Assembly: GCA_022559845.1 (NCBI GenBank)
Contig: CM040126.1
Span: 44,014,458-44,078,457, forward strand
Origin: Amorphophallus konjac
Lineage: Eukaryota; Streptophyta; Magnoliopsida; Alismatales; Araceae
Reading direction: 5' to 3'
Length of the DNA: 64,000 bases
Made by a program: the position numbers and the translations under genes. Below the pieces are notes generated by a model. It searched no databases. It saw only the letters and a program-made list of their open reading frames with translations, and was not told the DNA's origin. Shown here piece after piece: positions 42,191-54,227 of the stretch (its first letter is position 1; the number at the start of each line of letters is the position of its first letter).

Positions 42191-43970
42191 TCCTCCGCTT
42201 AACTTCTGTGTATCGTTTCCCGATGTGTTGGTTTCCAAGTGCCTCGACTTGACCTCGTGGTTTGCCCATTGTCCCGTGGACGTCTTTTGATATCTTATGA
42301 GGGCTAAGACCACGATATAAGGTAGCCAGGTATGCCTTGGTATTTCGTGCTACGTCAGTGTCATTATTGGTGTCTGGTCAACCCGGTGGGATCTAGTGGT
42401 TGACATGTGACCTCGTGAGTGTTTCGGCTATTCTAGATAGATCGAGACATGGTTCTGGATGCTTAGAGGTACTATTTTACCTCGATCTACGTGTCCAGAT
42501 ACATTGAGAGTTTTGGTGTTCCCTTAGATCTTCGTGAGTCATTTTATACGATTGGGTGGATCTGATAATCCAGTGTCATTTCCTGTGGCTTAGGATTAGG
42601 CTGATTGGCGGTTCATCACCACCATTATGCAACGATCTTGACTCCGAGTCGTGAGACTCAAGGATCGTAGTGTCAGCAGGTCTAGTTGCCCTATCCTGAG
42701 TCTGTTGGTAGTTTGGTGTCCTACCTTGGTGCTTCGTAGTACGTGCGACAGTGCTTACTTAGCCTATCTGTACTTCAGCACTCGTGTTTCAGAGTCTCAA
42801 TGTCTAGTGAGCCTCCACTAGTCGTAGCACGACGACCTCGAGTGTCGGCCCACCTGGGAGTGGTGGCGGGGAAGTTCCCGAGATACGGTTTTTAGGCTAG
42901 TTTTCGTGGGCTCCCTTGCCTTGCAGTAGCGTCCTGCTGGGGGAGAAAACTAGCTAGAGGCCTGGCTCAAGGCATTGAGCTTGTGTGTGCACACGTGGTC
43001 AGGGGCGTTTTGGATGAACGCCGACGGGCGTGACCCTGACTAGTCACTCGTTACTGTAGTTCTTGGTTCAGTTCTGTGAGTATCTCAGTCTCCGTCGTTC
43101 TTGGCGTCCGTAGTGAGATACTTGTGGCGCAGTGTAAGACGTCAGTGGACGTATATGGCTGTTCTTCGATCTAGTGAGGAGGTGCTTCCGTCACTTGGCG
43201 CATGACTCTCGTGTTTCTTGGAGTCTGTGTTCCCCTTCCGAGTTAGTCTGTTTTTGGCTTCATCCAAGTTCAGCTTCCCCTTCCGAGTTGGTCTGTTCTC
43301 GACTTTGCCGAGGATAGCTCTGTGTCGCATACACAACGCTCGAGTCGTGCGCGTCAGTGTCTGTTGTCTATCTAGGTCTCTTCTAGGGCCTGTTGCCTGG
43401 TTTTGTGGGCTTTAGCCTTTGAGCTAATGGTTGGCTGACGGATCGATAACTCCTGACTTTGTGAGATCAGGGTTCGCCTTCTATCGTTGTTTGAAGTAGT
43501 TAGGGAGCCGAGGTTTGTTCGGCAGCCGTGTTTTACTCAGTGTGGCTTTTCCCTTTTCTTTTAGATGTTCTACTCTTTCCGTTACAGCTTTCTTTTACAG
43601 CTTACTAGTTGTAGTTTAGCTTTTCCTGCTTTACTACTTCTGCTGTTTTAGTTGTTGTTTCCGTGTTACTGTGTTATTTTTCAGTGGGGATCCGCATGAC
43701 CCCTACTGAGCCAGTGACACGAGGCTCAACCCTGCTTTTCAGGTGTGGCGCTCTTCTTCCATCGCGGTTCCTGGTGTGGCGTGCTCATAGTTACCAGCGG
43801 TACTTGCGTCGGGTTTCCCCCGATCGCTGTGTACGTTTTTCTTCCTCTTGGACTGTACTTGTCTTTTCTTTTGGCTGGACTCTGGTATAATTGTTAATTT
43901 TAACTGTTAATTAAAAAGTAATTTTATTTCTACTACTTTAGAAAACATGATTAATGAAATTTCATTACTT

Positions 43971-44107
43971 TTTTTAATTTTTTTTTAGGGGAGGGGAAAG
44001 CGGGGGCCACGCCCCCAGGGGGAGGTGCGGTTTGAACCCGTGCCCTCCTGCCACCTGCGCAGGAGGGGGGAGGGGGAGTGTCCACCCCGCCACTAGCGGG
44101 GGGACTT
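43971..44107 (-). mobile_element. Probable tRNA-derived SINE in the E LTR
   Basis: Flanked by 15 bp repeats: GAAATTTCATTACTT (43956-43970) and GAAATTTAATTACTT (44108-44122), one mismatch. On the minus strand it starts near 44107, has an A-box-like TAGTGGCGGGG, a B-box-like GGGTTCAAACC about 55 nt later, and ends in an A-rich tail (the T run at 43971-43986). This is the layout of a short Pol III SINE. The body is very GC-rich against AT-rich flanks. Confidence 0.7.
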
Positions 44108-44276
44108 GAAATTTAATTACTTACTGTTATATCTGCGACTTCAATGTACTACACGACAATCCTTTTATCCCTTCGGAGCTTTACAGCTCTTCGGAGGCTT
44201 CACGGGTCCAAGTGGTATCGGGTCTACTCGGTAGTCCTATCGGGTATATCCGGTATCCAGAGTCCGGGTCGTCACA

Positions 44277-45340
44277 GGTGGTATCAGAGCGTTGTTGTGT
44301 GAAGTACATGGGAATCCGAGATATTACAGTGTCTAGAGTTCTGAAAGTCCAGTATAGTCTTTCACTGGCTTAGGTTTCGTGATTCCTTGTCGCTTTGTTT
44401 TTCGTAAGTGGTCTTGTGCGTGCTGTGTTGGCATTGTACGAGATGGTTTTACTCTCTTCAGGATGCGACGTGAGGCTCCTTTTCGTCGTGGTGTTTGTCT
44501 CGATCGTGCTGTACTCGGCAGAGTTCGTCGGTAGGCTTGAATCTGTAGTACGTTGTTCGAGATTTTTTCGTGGCTTGTTCAGGTGGCTGGTGACTTTTTG
44601 AGTTGGTGTGATGGCCGTACGCGTTCTTACGTTGTTTTGGTCGTCCCAACTTAAGTCTGTGCAGCTCCTGAAGTGTTTCGCTTCTGTTGAAGTGGTTGCT
44701 TTATTGCCTCGATTGAGAAGATGCTCAAGCGAACCTAGGATTTTCCTCCTGGTGAGCTATTGTTAGTGAGCTTGATTCTTCTCATCCTGTTTGGTGGAGT
44801 CTTTTTTGAGGTAAGCCTTGGAATTACTATCTTAGTGAGACCTTATCCTATGTCTGCTTAAGTGTGGACAGTGTTTATTCTGAGCCTGATCTGCTCCTTG
44901 TTCGAAGGTTGCTTGGCTTTGGACCTAATCTTCGTGTTGAGAGCCGTTGCACCGTGTTCGTCATGCAGGATCTGGTGGCCGATGCGTTGTGAAGGTTCAG
45001 TCATTATTTCCAGGACGTAATGGTAAACTGAGATTGGCCTTTTTTCTTTGTGCTTTGTGCTGAAGCTGGCACTCTCCTTCGTTTGCACTTAGGTGACTTG
45101 TGATTGGTTGTTAGCAGGATCAGCACTCGTGGCGTGTTATATTGTGATTTTCATGAATTGCGATGGCACCCAGTGTGTGCTGAGATGCGGATGCTGAGGT
45201 ATTTTCTGATGCCTGTGTGCGTTGTATGAGTGCGCAGCGGAAGCGTGCGGGCTGATAACCCACGGGTCGAGGATCATTGGCTGTAAGATTCTGACCGGTC
45301 AAGAGAATTATTTTTCTTGATGTGACTTTGTCTTGGCTTC
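44277..45340 (+). other. Internal region of element E, mostly unrecognised
   Basis: A pyrimidine-rich TACTCTCTTCAG (44450-44461) precedes ATGCGACGTGAGGC at 44463, which is where gag starts in related elements. That frame stops at 44529 (TAG). I cannot recognise a Gag core in any frame before the D insertion. It may be a decayed gag start or a leader. Confidence 0.4.
44279..44290 (+). other. Primer binding site, tRNA-iMet type (E)
   Basis: TGGTATCAGAGC, two bases after the LTR end. Confidence 0.9.
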
Positions 45341-45872
45341 TGTTGACACCTGAAATATAATCAAGAACAAAGATGGGACCGAAGAGAAGATCAAAACAGA
45401 ACCAGCAATGAAGACCCTTATAATCTCTGCAAAGTCAGAACTAAAGAAGAGCCGTCACTAAAGCTATCTACCCAGCTGAAGCCCTCCCCGGCCAAGCTGA
45501 TGTCCGGTGTTATCATCGCCCAGATGACAGTACTGATGAAAACTGTAGTCTATTGACCGATGAAAACCTCTAGAAATGTTCTGATGAAACCATACCAACT
45601 CACCAACGAAGAGGCCTTCGCCTGTTCTGACAGACTCAGAAGGGTTAACAAATGAAAAGACTTTTCAGGTTGGACAGCTTTGACAGCTTAAGCCCGCTGA
45701 TAAGAGGAATGAAAACATTTAAAAGCCCTAAATGGGCCCATAAGTGTGGCGCCGGGATCTCTTCACCAAGGCCCAGAACCGGCGCCGGGAGGTTGGACTC
45801 TTGCGCGCCGGGAAGTCTCCCGAGACCAGGGCGCGCCGAAATATGCCCGCCGAAAGGATATTGAGCAAGGGC

Positions 45873-45880
45873 TATAAAAC
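45873..45880 (+). promoter_or_regulatory. TATA box of the D LTR
   Basis: TATAAAAC in AGGGCTATAAAACCCCC, followed by CTTTCTCTCG; a classical promoter and initiator layout. Confidence 0.72.
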
Positions 45881-46809
45881 CCCCTTTCTCTCGACAGAAG
45901 AGAGCATACAGGAGGATACAGGAAGATAGACAGGAATACAGGAAGATATACAGGAGGATATAGGGAGATAGACAGACAGATAGATACGGAGAAAAGAGAG
46001 GAAGAGAAAAAAGAGAAGGAAGGTCGGAAGCCTCCTCCGCTGAGAAAAGAGAGAAAAGATCAACAGAGAGAGAGAGAGCCTCCTCCGCTGAGAAAAGAAA
46101 GAAGAGATCAACCCGAAGAAAGAGAAGAAGAGGAAGTTCCAGGTGGGCAGGCAGCTGGGGAGGGAGAGTAGTCAATGCTCCGCCCTCCCCCATGTTTTCT
46201 TTTCCTCTTCATGTAATCTCACGAGTTTTATCTCGATTCATCGTATGTAACCGGAATATCCCGGCCTCTGTTTTATCTCCCTTTCCCTCACTTTCCCCTT
46301 GTGATTGGTGTAAGTTTGGGATGATGCACTGGAATGAAATGCTACGATGGCCCATCTGGGCGTTGGGTGATTGAAATGTTTACCATTTGTCTCCCCCTCT
46401 GTATCTACTATTCTTCAAAACACTTATCTACTTAGCTGCTCCGGATTTCCGATTTATGCTTCACACCTCCGGGTCCGTTCTCTCATGAAAGATAAAGATG
46501 GAGTCCCAACCCTCGTTCAATGGGTCATTGGGCTCTGTCCCCTCCTTCCCTCCCTTTGATGATGGGCTTTCTCGCATGGTTCAAGGTCAGAGACATCAAT
46601 CTCTTGATCGTCTGAACAGCAGGTGACAAAAACCCCATATATCTTCCGAGGGTTTAATGATGGATGATCCTGTCCTTCGACTGATGCTACCCTCCCTTAA
46701 ACATCCGGCCTCTATACTGATAAACCCTCTAATCCTCCCCATCTGTGCTAGAAAATCTTGCCTGAAACATCTTCCGAAACCAGAAGAACCAGGAACAGAG
46801 ACCCAGAAC

Positions 46810-47910
46810 TTCCCGGCGCCAAAACAGTAACCCCTGAAGAAACCTTCCCGACGCGGCTGTTTGCGCGCCGGGAACTCCCTGTCCCAGCTTCCCGGCGCCC
46901 AGAATAGTGCCTTTGAAGAACACTTCTCGGCGCAATGGTTTTTGCGCCGGGAACTACCCCTTTGTGCCGCAAGCCCCTTTAGGCTATGAATGCTCCATCC
47001 CTTGAACCCCAGACGAAAACCTCCTACCACCAGTCAAGAAACCATACATATACCCCTATAATCCACTCAATGTAACCCTGTATTCTGTCAAGGGACATCC
47101 CGGGTCATCATATGCACCTCAAGGATAAAAATCAATGGGGATAACCATCCCCCTTACATGCCCCCCTGGGGTTCGATCTATTTTTATAACCTGACGAACC
47201 AAGGAAGCCCTGCCACTGCACAGGCTTCAATGGTCTCAAAAGGGATATTAAGATGGTGCTGCAAGCGCGTACATGGGTCAGGGGTCCAGTACCCCCCTAC
47301 TCTTTGGCGTTCACCCCGGCACTCCGTGGGTGATTGTCTATCATTCCCTGGCAAATTCTAAGTCCAGGGGAGGTGCTGCCAAAATTCTCCCAGGGTGATG
47401 AAAGACGATATTAAGCCGTCCCCGGGACTTTGCACTACACTGGTGACAGGGATCCTCTGGACCCCGATCTTCCCCAATTCATCTTCGATCCTGGCCTTCC
47501 TTTGGAACCTAAACCTAATCCAGTTCCAATCTGATGAACTGATCCACTTTGGCCCCACAGAACCCATCTACCTTGGCCTGAATCATCAAGAAACCCAAAA
47601 ACAGGGCTCCGAAAACCATTCTAAACCATCTCGGCGCCATCTCTTATACATCCCGGCGCCACGAACAGTAGAATAGGTGAATAGTTCTCGGCGCAAGCCT
47701 TCTTGCGCCGAGAACCCCATCTCCTGGGCGCGCCGAGAACCCATCTCTTGGGCGCGCCGGGAACCCCTTTTCCCACCTTGTCTTCGCGCCGAGAACCTAT
47801 CTCTTGGGCGCGCCGGGAACTCCATCTCAACTTGAGCTGCGCCGAGAACCCCTCTTCCACCTTGCCTTTGCGCCGGCAATCCCATCCAACTTGAGCTGCG
47901 CCGAGAACCT
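46810..47910 (+). repeat. GCGCCGGGAAC inverted and direct repeats in the D LTR
   Basis: Two clusters. The best unit is a perfect 14 bp inverted repeat, GTTCTCGGCGCAAG (47684-47697) and CTTGCGCCGAGAAC (47702-47715), with a four-base loop. Another is TTCTCGGCGCAA (46924-46935) with TTGCGCCGGGAA (46942-46953), one mismatch. From 47700 to 47910 the GCGCCGAGAACC arm is repeated directly about seven times, 20-40 bp apart. Confidence 0.85.
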
Positions 47911-48822
47911 ATCCTGCCATCCAATTGGGCCTCCGATAGCTTGATCAGACTTACTCAGGGATACCCATGAGTCACCAGACCGGTCCCGGGGATAAATCTA
48001 AAGGGGGACAGACTCCCTTATGTTCCACCGTCCCGTATCGGATTCATGAATAACCCCTTTAGCTCGAGAGGGCTCTGCCACTGCATGAGTTCCACCGACT
48101 TCCCTAAGGGAAAATCGAACATCGCCCCATGACAGACATATGTAATTCAGGAGGTTCGTCACCTCTCTCTCTCTCGGCTTTCATCCTGGCACTCCGTGGG
48201 TGATAGCCTATTCCTCCTGGGCATGATCCAGATAAAGGGGAAATGCTGCTGAAATGTCAATTGACGCTTTAACCCTGATAAGCCCCAAAAAATGTGTATC
48301 ATACGCCTTCCGTCTGGCTCAATTCTTCGGGGAATACAAATACCTCGAGGCCCTTGGCCGGATGAGAAACGTGAAAGGGGACGTGTCTCCGATGATCGTC
48401 CAGGCCCCGCCCCGCCCCGCCACTGTGTGGACGGTGTCCTATTTCTACCCGGATGACCCACACAAGAGGAGGTCATGTTGATTTAATAATTTGTCGTCTA
48501 TTCAATCACCTTCTTAGAATAACAAGAACTTCAATGGTATGCACTGTTGTTTTTTTTTAACCGCCCCGAGGGGGCCCCCTATTTTGGCGTTTAATCAAGG
48601 GTTGTCCTTCTTAGGAAGGGCGTAATTAACGTCATAACCTTTATGGTATGACGGACTTCCGGTCCCGACTCGGACTTCACAATCGACTGATTGAGTCAGA
48701 TCGAGCGCATAATAAATCGTCACTCCGGTGACTGGCACGCCTAGCAAACCAACCAATAAACCAATAAACACACAAAAAAATAAAAAAATAATAAATGATG
48801 AATAAAACCATTCCCACAAGTC

Positions 48823-48841
48823 TGGCACGCCCGGTGGGACC
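48823..48841 (+). other. Probable primer binding site of element D
   Basis: TGGCACGCCCGGTGGGACC follows the presumed LTR end. It begins TGG, as required for pairing with a tRNA CCA end, and is not the initiator-Met type. I cannot name the tRNA. A shorter look-alike (TGGCACGCC) occurs at 48733-48741. Confidence 0.6.
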
Positions 48842-48936
48842 GAGTCTCCCTTCATCTCTACGCCAAAATAGGAGGCCCGATGGGCCCCCCTCAAATTTCT
48901 AATTCTTTGTGCTTTCTCTGTTTTCAGGAAGCTAGG

Positions 48937-51570
48937 ATGACGGCTGGAATCATGTCCGTGTGCTTTGACCAGCAAGCGGTCGAGGCACATGTTCGAGAAG
49001 GCTACCTGGTGGTACCTCTTTCATTCGGATCGATGCCGCCTGCTGTCGGAATGCCCAATTGCCTGGGCCTCATTTTTCACTGATCTGCTCGAGATTGACA
49101 ACCAGGCGCCAAAAGTTGTTGTCGAGACGTCGCCGCAAGCTACCGGTCCCAAGAAGAACCCGGTGATGAAGGATACTCCTGGGGTCGTGTCCTGCTTTGT
49201 CCATCACGAGGCAAGGAGAAGCGCACCCTCTGCTGCTACCGGAAAAGGAGGAAGATCTGACCGGAGAGCCCGATCTATTGCTGCGGGTCGTCGGATGTCC
49301 AACTCAGGGAAGACGATGCTGATTGGAGATATCCGGGCGAACCTCAATGGTTGCCCAAGGGAGGTCAAGCCAGATGTGATCGTCCCAATGGTACCTACCA
49401 CCAATAGGTTCCGAGTACTGACTGCTAGGAGGGCCGACATGGAACATGGAGATAGAAGGCCACTGGCACCAAAGCCGCCCAGATTCAGGCAGATCTGGCG
49501 GCCGAAGAAAATCTAGAGCTGGGCCCCAGCTCAAGACGAAGAACAAATTGCTGATGCTACTATTGCCCGCTTTAGGGCAGGGAGCAGAAGAGGAGAAAGA
49601 AAAGACGAAAGAGATGTTGTTGCTGTTCACCCCAGGGCTCGGGGTAGGAGAGATGAGAAAGAGAATGAAGGAAGAAATATGACTGCTACTCGCCCCAGGA
49701 TGAGGGGCAGAAGATATAAGAAAAAAGAAGACCGCATGGTCACCCACCCCATGGCCGGGGGCAAAAGATGGGAAAGGGAGAACTATGCTGTTGCTGCCAA
49801 CCGCCGCCAGGATGGGAGCAGAAGGTTCAGGGAGGAAGAGAAAATGATAATGAGTGAACCAGTCGCTGCTGCCATTTCAAGAAGATCGAGAGCCTGTGCT
49901 AGACAGGCCGACATATTCAAATATTCCAAAGCCGAACATCTGACTGCTCAGGTGGCAAGACTGGCTTGTCAGTGGAAAGGTCAAGAAAGACTGATGCCCC
50001 GACCAGAGCTACAAAGACATAGCCAAGAGGAGATGAAACAAGTGGTTCAAGACTACTTTCACTACCTGGGGAATTCTTCCCTCGGGCAGCGAAGATTATC
50101 CCGTGCCTTAGGCACCATAGATGAAGAAGAAGAAGCCTTTCAAGAAGCAATGATCGAAGTCTCCTCCTCCGATTCCAATGATTATGAAGAAGGCCACAGA
50201 GCCGGGTATGGGAGAGAAGACCTGCACGGGCAAGAAGCTGAAGAAAGAATATCGGTCTTTGACCGGCTCAAATACCCCGACCAGGTGAAAAGGAAAGTCT
50301 ACAGGCAGAGGGAGAAGATGCATATCTTCGCCTGCAATATGGCCGAACTTGTCAAAGGGCAGGATATGTTACCGACTCAGCCAGATGAACTGCTCAGACT
50401 GGCAACCAGACCAGGCCCCGTCACGAGGAGAAGTCGGGCGGCCAAAGAGAAAATAAAGACTGATGATGAAGTCCGCAAGATCACCACTATGACAGTTAAT
50501 GTGGTGACAGCAGAAGATGAAGATAATCCCTTCGTCGATGACGTTGAAGGGACTTCAGAAGAGATACAGATCCCGTCAACCATGGATCCCATGATCCAGA
50601 TGATGTTTAGAAGATATCAACAAGAGATCAATGCTCTCAGAAGACAGCTAGATGAGAGGCATGAAGCTACACCGGTCTCCAAGCAAGTCGAGCCTGTGGG
50701 GCAGACCTCCAGCTCAACAGAAATGGCTATCCCAGCTAATCCTCTCCCGACCGATAAGGGCAAAGCACCGAGCCAACCTGTTCTACAGCAAACAGTAGCT
50801 CAGCCCTCTGTGTCTCAGACACAGCCCACCGTGCCCACCTTGCACGCAACTGTGATGACAACTCCTTACAGTCAGCAACAAGCTCACTTCTTCCCGAAAA
50901 ACATAGATCCAGCCATAGCCCACAAGCTGATGATTGAAAAGATTGTGTAAATGAAGCTATCTGAGAAGACTGGTGATGATGCTAGTACCTACGATGTGTA
51001 CAAGGTACCGTATCCTCCCCAGTATGCTGCTAAGAGACTACCGCCAGGCGTCAGTAAGCCACCGAAGTTTGAAAATTTTAATGGCCAGGGCTCTCCCAGG
51101 GAGCACATAGCTTACTATACCACCATTATGGGTGACTTGGCAGCCGATGAAGCTTATCTGCTTAAGTTCTTCGGCTCATCCCTCACCGGGATAGCCTTTG
51201 AATGGTATTCAAGCCTGCCGGCTGGGTCAGTGGCCGATTGGCCTGATATGCAAAGAAAGTTCCGCGACAGATTTCACGTCACAGAAAGAGAAATTACAAT
51301 AGCAGAACTATATGCAACCAGGCAAAAGCAAGATGAAACAGCACTGGACTACATCAAAAGGTGGAGGAACTTAGCTATGAGATGCAGAAGACCTCCTCAT
51401 CAAGAAGATGCAGTGCAAATATGTAAGCAGAGCCTCAGGAGAGAGGTACTGGAAAAGATGATTGGTGCAGATGTCAGAACATTTGACCGGCTGAACAATA
51501 TAGTGGCGGAAGTCAAGACGTTCCTGTCTAAGCGTCCGACGGCCAATGCTCCAACTGTGCCGAAAGGTAA
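48937..51570 (+). pseudogene. gag: gag of element D, first segment
   Basis: The first ATG after a pyrimidine-rich CTTTCTCTGTTTTCAG is at 48937. The reading frame changes at least once before 49520, and a stop at 49514 breaks one frame. From 49517 the frame is open to 50947, rich in Arg, Glu and Lys (residues such as MRGRRYKKKEDR), then has a TAA at 50948, and continues open (MKLSEKTGDDASTYD) into a Gag core (FNGQGSPREHIAYY, FEWYSSLPAGSVADWPDMQ, KRWRNLAMRCR) until element C cuts it at 51571. Large basic Gag regions are usual in Tat-lineage elements. Confidence 0.8.
51566..51570. repeat. Target site duplication of element C (left copy)
   Basis: GGTAA at 51566-51570 and 59160-59164. Removing C and one copy restores the D gag reading (Pro-Lys-Gly-Lys-Ser). 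Confidence 0.93.
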
Positions 51571-53855
51571 TGGTGCGGACACCCGAGCAGTTGATCGGCA
51601 CGATACGCCGAGCCATCGGTACCGCACACGGAGCACGACACGAGCCACCTCAGCATCCATCTAGCTCGGAGACAGCCTGGAGACTCCGCCTTGAGCCTCC
51701 CCATTTACTATATTTAGTTAGACTTTATATGTGTGTAATTTGTGTTTATTTCATTGCATTCGGTTTGCCATTTTGATTGTAATAGGGGCTTATGTGCAAT
51801 TCGGACCCCGTGGGCCCCACGGGCCCCCCAGGCCCCATCCCATTGGGCCACCTCAGCCTAGGGTCCCATGTGGGGTCAGTCAACATGCCAAATGGAGGTA
51901 TCTAGAAGTTTGAATGGTAAAAGGCACATGGGGGACTAGTGGCTTGGAAAGTCCAAGTTGGCCACCCACCCCCCACCTACCAATTCAACCTTCTATACCT
52001 AGTCCAAGGGCCGCCCCCCGCCCTTGTAGTTTTTATTTATTTTTTGTGTGTGTGTCACACTCCATCCCAACCCTCCATTCCCATCCCCTAGATCCAATGG
52101 TTGTGGATGGATGTGAGATGTAACATATTTAAACTTGTATTTTCCATTTTGGAGAAATGAATGCCATTTGATTCAAACAAATTCAAGAGCAAGGGCTGGT
52201 GCGCCCCCCTCTTCTCTCCTCCCTCTCCCCCTTGAAGCTGTGAAGGCTTCCACTCTGAGGTGTGACGCCTCGTGTATCGGTTCCGACGATCGCCGCCGCC
52301 GCCACGAGCCGCCACCGCACCGCCACCGCCATCAACGGAGTTCTGCCCGCGCAGTACCACAGAAGCTTCCACGAATTTCTTGTCTCAGCCACGAGCTCAG
52401 ATAGATCTGGGAATTTTAGTGGGTGTTCCAGAGGTGTCAAGGACATCCCACAAATTTTGGTTTGCCATTCAGATCTCGTTTAATATTTTTTGATTTTCAT
52501 CCACTCTTCCATTTCAGTTCTGCCAGAGTTCTGTCCAGTTTCATCCCCGCCTGAGTTTCATGTCTTAGGTCCACTTTTTGATTTCTGTTGGTTCGCCCAG
52601 TTTTACTGGGGGTTCCATTCATTCACCCCTTCATCCACAATTTTTCTAAATGTTTGATTCGCCCATCTCATATTTTCTAAAATTCGTTCTCAGACCCATC
52701 TACGGTTCTGTCCACCTGTTCCCCAATCCGACCACCAGTCACCCCAAAAATCATAGTAAATCACCACCACCTCCAAATCAAATTCCAAAAATAGTTCCCG
52801 TTCCGTGGTTTGATACCCTACAAGTTTGAATAAGAGCTCAAGAGCTGAATCGGAGGTTTACTAGGCGGTCAACGGTGGTTCTCAGACAAGTGCCCTGCAG
52901 ATCTGAGATTTCGGTTACTGTACAACAGGGGCTTGTAAATTCAATATAGTTCTGATCCGACCAGATCCAGCAGATCTCTCTGGGTCTAGATCGAAGCATT
53001 TGAAGAGAGCTTTCCAACGATAGCTCATGCGTCCCGATCCGATGTCAGGATTGCTCGCAGCGGCCGCGCGCGCCGGAAGACAGCAATCAAAATCCGTGGA
53101 CAGCTAGTTCATCAATTGGGAATCGGGGCCGATCGACCCCCGATCGGTGTTCCCGGCCGACCGCCGTCCGTGGAGGCACGCCACCAGGGGTCCCCATCAC
53201 AGTGGGTCCCACCCCCGCAGATCCGGAGGACAGCGCCGTCCGTGGGCCCCGCGGGCCCGCAGAACCCGCCGTTCGGAAAGCACGAAAACGCGGAGTTCGG
53301 CACCGCCGGGCGACATCAAGATGCTGCCCGTCAACCCGAGTTGCGTGATTCCCGGGCTATACATGTGACCTTTTACCTCCCTACGTGGAGTGGGTCAAAT
53401 CTTTGTATTGCTGTGATATTGTTTAACCGGGTGTCCGTGACTCGACCGGGGTTGTCTTCCCCACGCCGGGTGCGTGGAGGTAATGGTCCGAACCTCTTGG
53501 CGTTCATTTACTTAGCTAGTATATGGTCTTTTGCCACTACCGAGAGTGTAGGTACTAGCCCGTGTGTCCACGTCACCGCTGTGAGAGTGAGAGTGACCCG
53601 TCCCGCGACTCGATCCGAGTCCGGAAGTTGAGTCGGACTACCCTTGACCTCCGCCGGTTTCTTAACCGCGCACGGTCCGCGCTTTCCCTCGCTTGGGACG
53701 ACGAGTGAGTTTCCACTTCTGTTAGCAACGTTTCGCCACTAGGAGCTCGTAGTGTCGGGGTTAGTGTCTCCCTGGTGTGTGTTGCTGGTCGTGTCTTCAC
53801 CTAGAGTCCGAGGGTGGCACCATATAGTGTCGTCTCCCGTGTCTGTCCCGCATCA
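51571..53855 (+). repeat. 5' LTR of element C (2285 bp)
   Basis: Starts TGGTGCGGACACC and ends GTCCCGCATCA. TATA-like TATTTAAA at 52126. It includes a GC-rich leader part (about 53040-53340) with partial palindromes such as GGGCCCCGCGGGCCC, but no array like those of the other families. ORFs here are duplicated in the 3' LTR and are not supported as genes. Confidence 0.92.
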
Positions 53856-53858
53856 GTT

Positions 53859-53870
53859 TGGTATCAGAGC
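53859..53870 (+). other. Primer binding site, tRNA-iMet type (C)
   Basis: TGGTATCAGAGC, three bases after the LTR end. Confidence 0.92.
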
Positions 53871-54227
53871 AAGTCGAGTCTAGGGTAGTCTTTGCATATG
53901 TCTTGCATGCATCATGGTCTAAGTCAAGTCTAGGATCATCATTTTCAACAAAAAAAAAAAGAGAGTGTTTTCAAATTGCATTTGCACCCTTTACCCGGTA
54001 TATCAAAAGGTGTTGTCCGAACGTTAGGTTATGCCTATCGGGAAGACCGCACACTTGCGCGAGTGATCTTCGGATCACTTAACTCCGCCATGTACCGGAT
54101 ACTGGTTTAGGTCTAGGTGCATTAGTCGGTGTTTGCATTAGTTAGTGCATTCCAACCTTGCATAGCCGGTCTAGTGTAGTGTCCAAGTGTCGGCATGTCC
54201 AACATGTAGTCCCCCCCCCATTTTCAC

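Larger units (their letters stand above)
40555..44276 (+). repeat. 5' LTR of element E (3722 bp, including a SINE)
   Basis: Starts TGTAATACCCTGG inside the F LTR and ends GGGTCGTCACA, two bases before the primer site. It holds an inverted-repeat array (41545-42190), the block shared with family A, and a SINE (43971-44107). No convincing coding region. Confidence 0.85.
40555..45340 (+). mobile_element. Element E: LTR retrotransposon, 5' part only, split by D
   Basis: 5' LTR 40555-44276, primer site 44279-44290, then about 1.06 kb of internal sequence up to the D insertion at 45341. The rest lies beyond D, outside the window. The LTR shares a block with family A (about 42795-43060 against 2215-2480), which supports a Tekay/Del-type chromovirus. 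Confidence 0.8.
45341..48818 (+). repeat. 5' LTR of element D (approximate end)
   Basis: Starts TGTTGACACCTG. The end is set at TTCCCACA before the presumed primer site and is uncertain, because the second LTR is outside the window. TATA box at 45873. It contains many GCGCCGGGAA/TTCCCGGCGC elements (45745-45840, 46810-46960, 47626-47910) and an internal duplication (47105-47400 resembling 47970-48260). No coding region seen. Confidence 0.65.

Noticed and set aside
44395..44601. A small membrane-protein-like frame (68 codons) in E
   Set aside because: It overlaps the candidate gag start in another frame. Its hydrophobic character comes from T-rich sequence.
45645..46193. A 182-codon minus-strand frame in the D LTR
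   Set aside because: It is Leu/Ser-rich because it is antisense to a purine-rich GAAGA repeat after the TATA box. Low complexity.
48965..49516. A separate 183-codon gene before D gag
   Set aside because: Parts of it match the gag text of the same element in shifted frames. It is best read as the decayed N-terminal part of D gag.
53116..53631. A 171-codon frame in the C LTR, with a shorter copy at 58420
   Set aside because: LTR duplicates again. It is GC-rich and Pro/Arg-rich, with different ends in the two copies.
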